Source of the DNA: an uncultured Acidobacteriaceae bacterium
GTDB lineage: Bacteria > Acidobacteriota > Terriglobia > Terriglobales > Acidobacteriaceae
Reading direction: 5' to 3'
NCBI GenBank assembly: GCA_903911925.1
Contig: CAIWFH010000160.1
Span: forward strand, 1-60,625
Length of the DNA stretch: 60,625 bases
The translations under genes were made by a program, and so were the position numbers. Below are positions 43,973 through 52,347 of this stretch, piece by piece (position 1 is the first letter of the stretch; every line of letters starts with the position of its first letter). The notes below the pieces were generated by a model. The model was given only the letters and a program-made list of their open reading frames with translations. It ran no database searches and was not told where the DNA came from.

Positions 43973-44475
43973 AGACCAACGGCGCGCGCTTCCTTGAAAA
44001 TCTTGGCATCGCTTTCGAACTCCGGGAATACGAAGTGGACCCCGAAGACCTATCCGCCACTGCTGTTGCCCGCAAGATTGGAATGCCCGCCGAGCAGGTT
44101 TTCAAGACGCTGCTCACCACGGGCGGGCCGAGCGAATATGTATTCGCCGTCATCCCCGGCGACGCCGAACTGGACTTCAAGAAACTGGCCCGCGCCGCCA
44201 GCCATCGCAAGGCCGAGATGTGTCCGCTCAAGGATGTGCAGCCGCTCACCGGCTACATTCGCGGTGGCGTTACTGTCTTCGGCGCAAAAAAGGCCTACCC
44301 TGTTTTTGTGGACGAAACCGCAATCCTCTTTGACACCATCAGCGTCTCAGCCGGAACTCGCGGAACTCAGCTCATTCTTAGCCCGGCAGACTACATTCGT
44401 GCCGCCCAGGCCCAGGCCGCCGACCTGACCAAGGATGCTGTCAGAACATCCATCCCAGAGGTGCACGCTCGATGA
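43969..44475 (+). CDS. ybaK: YbaK/EbsC-type aminoacyl-tRNA deacylase (Cys-tRNA(Pro) deacylase)
   Basis: The 168-residue protein has the YbaK fold: MKTNGARFLENLGIAFELREYE, VFKTLLTTGG, the catalytic Lys region FKKLARAASHRKAEM, GYIRGGVTVFGAKKAYPVFVD, and ISVSAGTRGTQLIL. YbaK hydrolyses Cys mis-attached to tRNA-Pro. Its start overlaps ccmA and its stop overlaps ccmB, each by four bases (ATGA), so it is translated within the heme-export operon. Why it sits there is not clear. A link to cysteine metabolism is speculation. Confidence 0.92.
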   Translation: MKTNGARFLENLGIAFELREYEVDPEDLSATAVARKIGMPAEQVFKTLLTTGGPSEYVFAVIPGDAELDFKKLARAASHRKAEMCPLKDVQPLTGYIRGGVTVFGAKKAYPVFVDETAILFDTISVSAGTRGTQLILSPADYIRAAQAQAADLTKDAVRTSIPEVHAR

Positions 44476-45140
44476 CAAGCGCCTTGTGGTCCCATCTCGT
44501 CAAAGATCTGCGCATTGAGTGGCGCTCCCTTGACGCCATCGTCTCGATGCTCTTTTTTTCCGGCCTCGTGGTGGTGCTATTCTCCATAGCCTTTGACCCG
44601 CGCGGCGCCTTCTCGCAGCAGATTGCCGGCGGCGTGCTTTGCGTGGCCACCATGTTTGCGTCGGTCAGCACACTCAACCAGGCATGGGCCCGCGAAATCC
44701 GCCACCAGGTCCTGGATGCCCAACGCATGGTTCCTTCGCCGGGAGCGGAACTCTATCTCTCGAAGGTCATCGCGAATTTCCTCTTCGTCACGATCGTGCA
44801 GGTGATCCTGGCGCCGTTCTTCATCATCTTTTACAACCTGCAAATCGCCGGACAAGCCTGGCTGCTTGCACTGGTTTTGCCGCTCGGCACCTGGGCCCTG
44901 GTGGCCAACGGCGTTTTTTTTGCGGCCCTCTCCATCCGCAGCCGCAACCGCGAGCTGCTGCTGTCGCTTATCCTCTTTCCAATCTTCATCCCCGCGCTTC
45001 TGGCCATGGTGCAGGCCACCACCGCCATCCTCACCGGCGAAAACGATCCAACCCTCTGGATCAAGATGCTCTGCGGCTACGACATCATTTTCACCACCGC
45101 CAGCCTGCTGCTCTTCGATGTCGTCTTCCACGCGGAATAG
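44472..45140 (+). CDS. ccmB: Heme-export ABC transporter permease CcmB
   Basis: The 222-residue integral membrane protein has six hydrophobic segments. CcmB features include WSHLVKDLRIEWRS at the N-terminus, FDPRGAFSQQIAGGVLCVATMFASVSTLNQAWAREI, and GTWALVANGVFFAALSIRSRNRELLLSLILFPIFIPALL. It is the membrane partner of CcmA. The gene overlaps ybaK by ATGA. ccmC and the ligation genes (ccmF, ccmG, ccmH) are not next to it in this window, where a palindromic repeat follows instead. Confidence 0.93.
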   Translation: MTSALWSHLVKDLRIEWRSLDAIVSMLFFSGLVVVLFSIAFDPRGAFSQQIAGGVLCVATMFASVSTLNQAWAREIRHQVLDAQRMVPSPGAELYLSKVIANFLFVTIVQVILAPFFIIFYNLQIAGQAWLLALVLPLGTWALVANGVFFAALSIRSRNRELLLSLILFPIFIPALLAMVQATTAILTGENDPTLWIKMLCGYDIIFTTASLLLFDVVFHAE

Positions 45141-45145
45141 TTAAA

Positions 45146-45270
45146 GCTTGTTTCAAAACTAGCGCAGCACCAAGTTGTGATGCTTCAGGGGTTAAAACCC
45201 CTTGCTTTTCTGACCTTTTCGGCACGACTGAAGTCGTGCCCAGACACAAAGCGGATTCTTGAGACAGGCT
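45146..45270. repeat. Palindromic dispersed intergenic repeat, copy 1
   Basis: This 125-bp unit has imperfect terminal inverted repeats (CTTGTTTCAAAA at left, complement CCTGTCTCAAGAATCC at right) and two internal hairpins. AGGGGTT-AA-AACCCCT lies at 45187-45202, and GGCACGACTGAAGTCGTGCC lies at 45221-45240. A second copy lies at 51156-51285 with the same order of elements. It sits directly after ccmB, so its hairpins may also end that transcript. It looks like a REP or MITE-type element. Confidence 0.88.
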
Positions 45271-45408
45271 CGAGAGCCACGTGTTGTGCTCAATACCACT
45301 CCGCGAATTGCCAGCAAGCGGCTATCCTTAAAACAGCGCCCGTCCGGCATCGTTGTTTTTTACGCGCATCCGCCGCCACGGTCGCTTTGTGCACTGAAGA
45401 GGTAATGC

Positions 45409-46317
45409 ATGTCCCAGGTTGTCGATCCCGCTGTCCAGGTAGAAGCCGCAGTCGAAGCCAATGCCACTGCCGAAGCCATTGAAACGGTCGTTCATTCCAA
45501 GTGGTTCCGTTGGCGCAACGACGGCCAGGCGCTGGTGAAGTATCTGCTTGACAGCGAAGTGCACACCTTCGCCTTCAGCGTTGCGGCCAATGCCATCCTC
45601 TCGTTCATTCCGTTCATCGTGTTGCTCTACACCCTGGCGGGGTCGGTATTTCACTCGGAGACGATGAAAACCGTCATCACTGAAATGGTGCGTTATTTTC
45701 TTCCCTCGAACCAGGATTTTGTGGCCACCAGCCTGCGCGATGCAGCCTCGCGCCAGGGCATTCGGGTCTTTTCATTGATCATGATTCTGGTCGCCTGCAC
45801 GGGCATCTTCCTGCCTCTTGAGGTGGCTCTCAACCAGGCCTGGGGCGTGGTCAAAAGCCGAAACTACCTGGCCAACCAGGTGGTCGCCTTTGGTTTGGCG
45901 ATTCTGATGGTGATTCTCGGAATGGGAAGCATCGCCATCAATGCGGGTTTGCGAGATCTGCTTGAAATCCTGTTCTTTCACCACGTGGACAACTTCGTCT
46001 TCCACACCATCACCTTCCTTCTGCTGGCCGCCACCACCGGCGTGGCCTCCATTGTTTTTTTCTTTTCCATCTACTGGCTCCTGCCCAACCGCAAGGTCCC
46101 GCCGCGTCCGGTTATGCGCACGGCGATCATCACCGGAGTCATATGGCTGGTAGCTAAATATGCGTTCGTTGGCCTGCTGCCGCACCTTGACCTGGAAGCG
46201 CTCTACGGGCGGTTCTATGTTTCGGTGGGGCTGCTTTTCTGGGCGTACATCTCCGGCCTGATCCTTTTCGCCGGGGCGCAGTTTAGTGTGGCCCGGCTGG
46301 GCGATAAAAAGAGCTAG
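45409..46317 (+). CDS. YihY/BrkB-family inner membrane protein
   Basis: The 302-residue protein has six hydrophobic segments and the family features FAFSVAANAILSFIPFIVLLYTLAG, RVFSLIMILVACTGIFLPLEVALNQAWGV, FFFSIYWLLPNRKVPPRPVMRTAIITGVIWLVAKYAF, and YVSVGLLFWAYISGLILFAGAQF. A 40-residue Ala/Glu-rich cytoplasmic start precedes them. The family was once labelled ribonuclease BN, which was an error. Its real function is not settled. No operon partner is evident. Confidence 0.92.
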   Translation: MSQVVDPAVQVEAAVEANATAEAIETVVHSKWFRWRNDGQALVKYLLDSEVHTFAFSVAANAILSFIPFIVLLYTLAGSVFHSETMKTVITEMVRYFLPSNQDFVATSLRDAASRQGIRVFSLIMILVACTGIFLPLEVALNQAWGVVKSRNYLANQVVAFGLAILMVILGMGSIAINAGLRDLLEILFFHHVDNFVFHTITFLLLAATTGVASIVFFFSIYWLLPNRKVPPRPVMRTAIITGVIWLVAKYAFVGLLPHLDLEALYGRFYVSVGLLFWAYISGLILFAGAQFSVARLGDKKS

Positions 46318-46424
46318 GCTGCGATGCTGAGACCTGGGACTTGTGATTGAGTTGGGGTCGGCGTTGCCCAACCTGTCATCATGAAGCTTCAGAATTTTGG
46401 AATAGCTCTAAGTAACTGATTCTA

Positions 46425-46499
46425 TGGAGCGGGAGACCGGGATCGAACCGGCGACATTCAGCTTGGGAAGCTGACGTTCTGCCACTGAACTACTCCCGC
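46425..46499 (-). tRNA. tRNA-Gly (anticodon CCC), with encoded CCA
   Basis: The minus strand folds as a cloverleaf. The acceptor stem GCGGGAG pairs with CTCCCGC. The anticodon stem TCAGC/GCTGA holds the loop TTCCCAA with anticodon CCC, and the T arm contains GGTTCGATCCC. Discriminator T and CCA are encoded at 46425-46428. The gene reads GGG codons. It lies between brkB and the LtaS-like gene. Confidence 0.95.
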
Positions 46500-46654
46500 A
46501 ACCTAATTGCAATGATCAACCTGCGCCACGCTCAAACGGGGATGCGTTTGTGCTGCCTCCCCCACGGCTTTGCGCGGGTGTTTCGCCTTTATAATACCCG
46601 TCCGGGCGGCATTCGTGTTAGTCCCTGGCAATCCGGCACAATCTTTTCCAAGTC

Positions 46655-48409
46655 CTACTTCGGACTGACCGCTCGCGAAATCAGCAACCTGTACTTGTTC
46701 TCCCGGTCGGCGCTCGGCAGGTCGCAATTGTGCTGCGCGCAAAATCTCTCGCCGGTCAAATAATCGTAGATGAGCGAGGGAACGTCGTAGTGGTGGATGG
46801 TCTTGTGCTGCACCACTTGTCCGTCTTCGACCACCACAATACGGTTCAAGTGCGTGCTGTCGTCAGCGTTATCGAGGTAACGAAAATCCTTGTAGCTGTT
46901 TACGCCGTCGCCGAGCGGCGGCACATGGTCTGACATGAGGATGATCAGGCTTTTGGGATCGAGCTTGATCAGGCCGCGGATATAGCTGGCGATTGCCTGG
47001 GTGCGATACCAATACTGGTTGGCCGCTCTCAGTAGCTGCTGGTCGTCGTGCGGGGCTTTCATCGACAGAACCAGCGGCCGCCGGTCAGTGTCTATGTCGT
47101 GCGGCTCATGGCCGTACATGGTAAGCACGTAGTTGAAGACAGGCTGTTTTGGATTATCCCGCAGCGTACGGGCGATAAAGGCGAGATTCTGGTTGAACAG
47201 ATCTCCATCGAACAAGTACCGCTCGGTTTCCGACGCGCTGCCGATTGTCAGGTAGGTCGGGCGATCGGGCGCGTATTCAACCGGGTAGTAGATCTTGCCG
47301 AAGCCGATTCCGGTATAGGCGTTGGTGCTATTGAAATAGTCCGGCTGAAAAACATTGCTTACGTAGGTGGAGTAACCGGCTTGCTGCAGGATGCCTGGCA
47401 TGCAACCGGCCGCATGACCTGTAAAAACGTCGAACTCGATCTCGGAAAGCTCCTGCAAGGCGGGCACGCCGCATAGCGCCTCAAACTCCGCCTGGGCGGT
47501 TTGGCCGCCGAAGACGGGCGAGATGGAATAGCCTTGCTTGTCTCCGACCAACTGCGCAAAATCGGGGTGCTGCGGATCCTTTGAATAAGTGACCGCGCGA
47601 AAAAGATTGGGATCAACGAAGCTTTCAAGCACCACCAGGTACACGTTGTGGCGATTCCCGTGCGTCCGCATGAACTCCGCGGTGGCACGCGGCTCCTGGT
47701 CATGCTCGCCGCTCTTGCGGTAGTCGTCGGTTCGCTTGATTGCGACTCTTCGCGACGCCTCAAAATAAAGCAGAACGGTGAGGCGGCCGTTTTCATTGAC
47801 CGTTTCTGCGTCGGAATATACCGCCACCTCAAGATGCGCCAACCGAAGTCCCGATAGAACCGCGCCCGGGAAGAACCTCACCGTCGCGACACTCGAGAGC
47901 AGAAGCCCCGCCATAGTAAGCACGCGCCAGTATCTTCGATAGTCGAGGAAGATGAGCAGCAAAGCAGGCGGTAGGCCAAAGGCCAGCACCACCGCCGCCT
48001 TCTTGGCTAAAGGCAGCACCTGAAGAAGCTCGGACATGTTTTGGAAATCGATGAGGTGCAGAATGTTCCCGCTGGCGACGAAGAAGGTATCGCAGGCCAC
48101 ATAGGCCACGCCGAACGGCAGTGCAGCCGCGAACGCCGGGAGCTTTCCCGGCCGGAGCGCGAACCCGACCGCCCAGTAAAGAAGCAGCAGAAGGGGCGCT
48201 TCGATGTGGAGGTGAGAGCGGAGAGGGGATAAATCGCTTCGGCTGCTCAGATATTCGGTGAGCAATTCCATGAAGATCAGGAAGATGAAATAGCGAACCA
48301 CCCGCCCATGGCGAATCTTCTCCCCAACCAGGAGAAGGCGCCGCCACCAAGCCGAACCATGGCTTGCGTCACCTACAAACGCGGGTAATACGCTGCCCTC
48401 ACTGCCCAT
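46655..48409 (-). CDS. LtaS-like membrane phosphoglycerol transferase (sulfatase-fold)
   Basis: The roughly 584-residue protein has about five N-terminal membrane helices (residues 25-190) and a C-terminal alkaline-phosphatase-type domain. Metal and catalytic features match LTA synthase and OpgB/MdoB enzymes: YLVVLESFVDP (Glu ligand), FGGQTAQAEFEALCG (likely Thr nucleophile), TMYGHEPHDID, and LIILMSDHVPPLGDG (Asp/His ligands). In a Gram-negative cell it may add phosphoglycerol or phosphoethanolamine to periplasmic glycans. ATG 48409 is used here. A TTG at 48415 is nearer the GAGGG ribosome site and also possible. Confidence 0.87.
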   Translation of the reverse strand: MGSEGSVLPAFVGDASHGSAWWRRLLLVGEKIRHGRVVRYFIFLIFMELLTEYLSSRSDLSPLRSHLHIEAPLLLLLYWAVGFALRPGKLPAFAAALPFGVAYVACDTFFVASGNILHLIDFQNMSELLQVLPLAKKAAVVLAFGLPPALLLIFLDYRRYWRVLTMAGLLLSSVATVRFFPGAVLSGLRLAHLEVAVYSDAETVNENGRLTVLLYFEASRRVAIKRTDDYRKSGEHDQEPRATAEFMRTHGNRHNVYLVVLESFVDPNLFRAVTYSKDPQHPDFAQLVGDKQGYSISPVFGGQTAQAEFEALCGVPALQELSEIEFDVFTGHAAGCMPGILQQAGYSTYVSNVFQPDYFNSTNAYTGIGFGKIYYPVEYAPDRPTYLTIGSASETERYLFDGDLFNQNLAFIARTLRDNPKQPVFNYVLTMYGHEPHDIDTDRRPLVLSMKAPHDDQQLLRAANQYWYRTQAIASYIRGLIKLDPKSLIILMSDHVPPLGDGVNSYKDFRYLDNADDSTHLNRIVVVEDGQVVQHKTIHHYDVPSLIYDYLTGERFCAQHNCDLPSADRENKYRLLISRAVSPK

Positions 48410-48637
48410 CTTCAACTGCGCCCTCTGAGATCACGTCTAAAAAGAGATGTTAAGGTCAGGTTAATTTTACATGGTGTGCGTAACAGCCTTCTTTTCAACA
48501 TTCAGTCCCGCCTGTACCCCGGATGAGCGACTATCCGCTGCCGCCAATCAAAGCTACAATCCGCATTCAGACTTGAACCGTCTGGCTTCGTGCAGCAAGA
48601 CGGCAAGCGAACGAGACGCTCTGAGCGAGGTGAAGCG

Positions 48638-50032
48638 GTGGCTGTTCACTCGAAAGAAGAGGTCCTCCAGAGTCTCGACGACCAGGTTTTCGGGGCGAGC
48701 TTTCTCCCCCATCCTTTGCCGAAATACAGACTTCCGACGCAGGAAACAGACCCGGCGGCGGCATACCAACTGGTGCACGATGAACTGCTGCTGGATGGCA
48801 ACTCGCGCCAGAATCTTGCCACATTTTGCCAGACTTGGGTCGAGCCCGAAGTGCGCAAATTGATGGACGAGTGCATCGACAAGAACCTGATCGACAAGGA
48901 CGAGTATCCGCAGATGGCGGAGATCGAGGCGCGTTGCGTTCACATGCTGGCCGATCTCTGGAATTGCCCTGACGCGGCGAACACGCAGGGCTGCTCGACC
49001 ACCGGTTCGAGCGAGGCCGCGATGCTGTCCGGGCTGGCTATGCGAGAGCGTTGGAGAAAGAAACAGCGGCAAGCGGGCAAGCCGGCAGCGGAGCCCAATC
49101 TGGTTTGCGGTCCGGTACACGCTTGCTGGCCGCGGTTTGCGCGCTATTTCGACGTCGAGCTGCGCGAAATTCCGTGCCAGGGAAACCGATTGCTTATGTC
49201 GCCGGACGAAGTCCTCAAACGCTGCGACGAAAATACCATCGGAGTGGTTCCGACTTTGGGAGTCACTTACACGCTGCAGTACGAGCCGGTCCGCGAAGTT
49301 GCCATGGCGCTGGACGATTTGGAGGAGGAGAGCGGGCTCAACATCCCGCTGCATGTTGATGCGGCCAGCGGCGGCTTTATTGCGCCGTTCATTCACCCAT
49401 CGCTGCCTTGGGATTTTCGCATCGCGCGGGTCAAGTCGATCAATGCATCCGGGCACAAGTTTGGGCTTGCGCCCCTTGGATGCGGCTGGGCTATCTGGAG
49501 GTCGGCAGGCGATCTGCCGGAGGATCTGGTCTTCAGCGTGAAGTACCTGGGCGGAAACATGCGCACGTATGCGTTGAATTTCTCGCGGCCTGGCGGAGCA
49601 ATTGTGGCGCAATATTACAACTTCGTCCGGCTCGGCCGCGAGGGTTATACCAAGATCACGCGCGACTGCGCCAGCGTTGGAATGTGGGTTGCCGACCAGG
49701 TGAAAAAGCTCGGCATTTTTGAGTTGATTTACGACGGTCGCGGCGGAATTCCCGGATGCATGTGGACGATGCGGCGCGGACAAAATCCAGGCTTCACTCT
49801 GTACGATCTGGCTGACCGGCTGCGGGTGAAGGGCTGGCAGGTGCCGGCCTACCCCATGCCGCCCAACCGCGAGGATCTCGTGGTGCAGCGGGTGCTGACG
49901 CGCTTCGGTTTAACGCGCGATCTTGCCGGACTGCTCATTCAGGATATGCAGAATGCGGTGAAACACCTCACCAGAAATCCGCCTTCGAAATCTCTCACCC
50001 GGCAAAGCGCAGGCGGGTACCTCCACAGCTGA
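48638..50032 (+). CDS. gadB: Glutamate decarboxylase (PLP-dependent)
   Basis: The 464-residue enzyme follows E. coli GadB closely. Shared features include AYQLVHDELLLDGNSRQNLATFCQTW, the TTGSSEAAMLSG substrate region, NTIGVVPTLGVTYT, LHVDAASGGFIAPF, and ASGHKFGLAPLGCGW with the PLP lysine at Lys274. It turns glutamate into GABA, consumes a proton and supports acid resistance. GTG 48638 follows GAGG at seven bases and gives a normal-length N-terminus, unlike GTG 48590. The C-terminal HKHT-like histidine of E. coli GadB is not obvious. No GABA antiporter gene is adjacent. Confidence 0.94.
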   Translation: MAVHSKEEVLQSLDDQVFGASFLPHPLPKYRLPTQETDPAAAYQLVHDELLLDGNSRQNLATFCQTWVEPEVRKLMDECIDKNLIDKDEYPQMAEIEARCVHMLADLWNCPDAANTQGCSTTGSSEAAMLSGLAMRERWRKKQRQAGKPAAEPNLVCGPVHACWPRFARYFDVELREIPCQGNRLLMSPDEVLKRCDENTIGVVPTLGVTYTLQYEPVREVAMALDDLEEESGLNIPLHVDAASGGFIAPFIHPSLPWDFRIARVKSINASGHKFGLAPLGCGWAIWRSAGDLPEDLVFSVKYLGGNMRTYALNFSRPGGAIVAQYYNFVRLGREGYTKITRDCASVGMWVADQVKKLGIFELIYDGRGGIPGCMWTMRRGQNPGFTLYDLADRLRVKGWQVPAYPMPPNREDLVVQRVLTRFGLTRDLAGLLIQDMQNAVKHLTRNPPSKSLTRQSAGGYLHS

Positions 50033-50171
50033 CGATCAAGTCTCTGTCCCATATTTGGGGGACCCGCTTCAAGCGAACTCATAATGGCTCGCCTCAAGGT
50101 GTGACTAGACGCTCAATGACTTCGGTTCTAACTTCACACTTGTCGTCACCACCCGGAAGGAGGTCCAGACA

Positions 50172-51155
50172 ATGGCAGACCACGAGAGTGAATTGGAATT
50201 GGAACTTGAAGACGAGTTCCATGAGGGCGAATTCGAAGGCGAAGACGAAGCGGGCCTTGAAGGCGAAGGCTGGCTTGGCGCGCTGGGCAACATCGCCGGC
50301 AGCCTGCTCGGCGAGAGCGAAGAGGAACTCGAAGCCGAGGATGAGTTCGAGGACGAAGGCGAAGACGAGGCCGGCCTTGAAGGCGAAGGCTGGCTTGGCG
50401 CATTGGGCAATATCGCCGGAAGCCTGCTGGGCGAGAGCGAGTACGAAGACGAGTACGAAGACGAGACCGAGCAGTTCTCTTTCGGGAGCTTCTTCAAGAA
50501 GGCGCTTCCTGTTCTCAAACAAGTGGCCAAAGTGGCTGCGCCCATTGTGGGCACTGCTGTTGGCGGACCCCTCGGCGGCAAGCTCGGATCATTGGCCGCA
50601 GGCGCTCTTGAAAGCGAGTACGAGGACGAGGGAGAAGGCGAATACGAAACCGAATCGGAGTCTGAAGTGGCCCACGAAATTGCATCCCATGAGTTGACGC
50701 ATAACGAGGCCCTGGCCGAAATGATGGCCGAAGCCGCCTGCCACGAGTCGCACGAAGGCGAGGCAGAAGCCATGGCCGGAGCCGCGGCCGTAACCGTGAT
50801 CTCGCCCCGTGACCGCAGAGCTTTGCGGCGTATCCTTCCGCACTTGACGCGCGGCACAGCGATTCTCACCCGCATTCTCCGCCGCCGCCGCGCCACGCGC
50901 CCGGGTGTTCAGGCGGTGCCCACCATCATGCGCCGCACGGTGAAGAGCCTCAAGCGCCAAGCCGCGAAGGGGCTGAAGATCACTCCCAAGCGGGCTGGAC
51001 GCGCGGTTGCAAAGCAGATTCGCAGTGTGCTAGGCAATCCGAAGGCGTGCGCCACCGCGATCCGGCGGAACACAAAAATCAGCCGCGCCTACAAGCGTCC
51101 GCGCCGCGTGCGCAGCCGCGTGGCAACGCGCCGCAGCCGCAGCGCCGTGGCTTAG
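50172..51155 (+). CDS. Unknown acidic/basic two-faced protein A with a duplicated 40-residue segment
   Basis: The 327-residue protein opens with Glu/Asp-rich sequence in which acidic and hydrophobic residues alternate (ESELELELEDEF). It contains two nearly identical 40-residue repeats (residues about 17-96), each centred on GEGWLGALGNIAGSLLG. A hydrophobic glycine-rich stretch follows (VAKVAAPIVGTAVGGPLGGKLG), then a His/Glu region, and a strongly basic C-terminal domain of about 95 residues ending in an Arg-rich tail. The basic domain is shared with protein B downstream (AVPTIMRRTVKSL, ITPKRAGRAVAKQIRSVLGNP). There is no signal peptide. GGAAGGAGG precedes the ATG. I do not recognise a function. 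The charge split suggests assembly with nucleic acid or with itself. Confidence 0.85.
   Translation: MADHESELELELEDEFHEGEFEGEDEAGLEGEGWLGALGNIAGSLLGESEEELEAEDEFEDEGEDEAGLEGEGWLGALGNIAGSLLGESEYEDEYEDETEQFSFGSFFKKALPVLKQVAKVAAPIVGTAVGGPLGGKLGSLAAGALESEYEDEGEGEYETESESEVAHEIASHELTHNEALAEMMAEAACHESHEGEAEAMAGAAAVTVISPRDRRALRRILPHLTRGTAILTRILRRRRATRPGVQAVPTIMRRTVKSLKRQAAKGLKITPKRAGRAVAKQIRSVLGNPKACATAIRRNTKISRAYKRPRRVRSRVATRRSRSAVA
50223..50462 (+). repeat. 120-bp tandem duplication inside the protein A gene
   Basis: Two units of exactly 120 bp (40 codons) follow each other. GGCCTTGAAGGCGAAGGCTG occurs at 50253 and again at 50373. Most differences are at third codon positions. A diverged third unit lies at about 51450-51520 in the protein B gene. 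Confidence 0.88.
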
Positions 51156-51285
51156 AGGTTGTTTCAAAATTGGCAGCCGAATATTAGTCGAGGTGCCTCA
51201 GGGGTTAAATCCCCTTGCCATCCAGGCCCTTTTCGGCACGACTGAAGTCGTGCCCTGACACAAAGCGGATTTTTGAAACAGGTTC
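51156..51285. repeat. Palindromic dispersed intergenic repeat, copy 2
   Basis: This 130-bp unit matches copy 1 at 45146-45270. The ends are GGTTGTTTCAAAA and TTTTTGAAACAGGTT. Internal hairpins are AGGGG-TTAAAT-CCCCT (51200-51215) and GGCACGACTGAAGTCGTGCC (51235-51254), followed by GACACAAAGCGGATT, shared with copy 1. It lies immediately after the stop of protein A and before protein B. Confidence 0.88.
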
Positions 51286-51336
51286 TAGTCACAACGATTC
51301 CGGACAAGTTCTATCAACCACGCAGGAGGATTCATC

Positions 51337-52317
51337 ATGGCATTCGAGTCGGAATATGAACTGGAAGCCCTGCCTGAACTTGAAGACGAGTTCGAAGAGG
51401 AACTCGAGGACGAGATGGAAGGCGAAATGGAATACGAGATGGAGGATGAGGCAGGCCTTGAAGGGGAAGGCTGGCTCGGCGCCCTCGGCAACATCGCAGG
51501 CAGCCTGCTGGGCGAGAGCGAAAACGAATACGAGGGCGAGGACGAATACGAGGATGAGATCAGCCCCATCCGCAAGATCTATCCGGACGCCATGATGGAA
51601 CACCTTGGCGAACTGGCGGCCGAAGCCGAGACAGAAGACGAAGCCGCCGAGCATTTTCTGCCGCTGATTGGAATGGCCGCCAGCAAACTCCTTCCGGTGG
51701 TGGCCAGGGCGGTGGCTCCGCTGGCGAAGAGAGCGCTTCCGAAGATTGCGAAGGCGCTCACGCGCAGTACGCCGAAGCTGACCAAAGGCATCGGGACAGT
51801 TGCCAAGGCGCTCCACCGCAATCCGCAAACGCGGCACCTGCTCAAAGCCGTTCCGGGCATTGCCAGGCGCACAGTGGGCAGCATTGCGCACAAGGTGGCA
51901 AGAGGCGGACAGGTAACGCCGCGCACGGCGATCCGCACCCTCGCTACACAAACGCGCCGGGTGCTGGGCACTCCGCAACACCGCGCCCAGGCGCTGCGCC
52001 GCCATCATCACCTTGAACGCAGGTTCCACGGGCGCGTCGGGCCAGGCATGGCACGGACACACTGGCATTATGGCCGGACCGGCAGGCGTTACTACGGTCG
52101 CCCGATTCAAAGAGGAAGAGGCGTGGCCTATGGCAGTCCTGGCTATGTGCGCGGCGTATCGCATCCGGCAGCTGCGACGACTGTGCCGGGCACGCACGCC
52201 ACAGTGCATCCAGCGCGAGCGGCAGCAGGTCATTCTGTCTGCGCAGCCTGCGGCTCTCAATCAGCAGCGCCAGCGGCTCCATCGTACTGCCGTTGCTGCG
52301 GGCAACTGCTTCGGTAA
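51337..52317 (+). CDS. Unknown acidic/basic two-faced protein B with C-terminal cysteine pairs
   Basis: The 326-residue protein is a paralogue of protein A. The first 75 residues are Glu-rich and alternate acid with aromatic or aliphatic residues (AFESEYELEALPELEDEF). They carry one GEGWLGALGNIAGSLLG segment near residues 43-59. A helix rich in acid follows (ISPIRKIYPDAMMEHLGELA), then hydrophobic/basic helices (LPLIGMAASKLLPVVARAVAPLAKRALPKIA), the basic domain shared with A, a Gly/Tyr/Arg region, and a tail with CAACG and YCRCCGQLLR that could form a zinc ribbon. AGGAGG precedes the ATG. It is not recognised. An intergenic repeat separates it from A. Confidence 0.85.
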   Translation: MAFESEYELEALPELEDEFEEELEDEMEGEMEYEMEDEAGLEGEGWLGALGNIAGSLLGESENEYEGEDEYEDEISPIRKIYPDAMMEHLGELAAEAETEDEAAEHFLPLIGMAASKLLPVVARAVAPLAKRALPKIAKALTRSTPKLTKGIGTVAKALHRNPQTRHLLKAVPGIARRTVGSIAHKVARGGQVTPRTAIRTLATQTRRVLGTPQHRAQALRRHHHLERRFHGRVGPGMARTHWHYGRTGRRYYGRPIQRGRGVAYGSPGYVRGVSHPAAATTVPGTHATVHPARAAAGHSVCAACGSQSAAPAAPSYCRCCGQLLR

Positions 52318-52347
52318 GCATCTGACTGGTCTGGCGAGGTGAGCACC

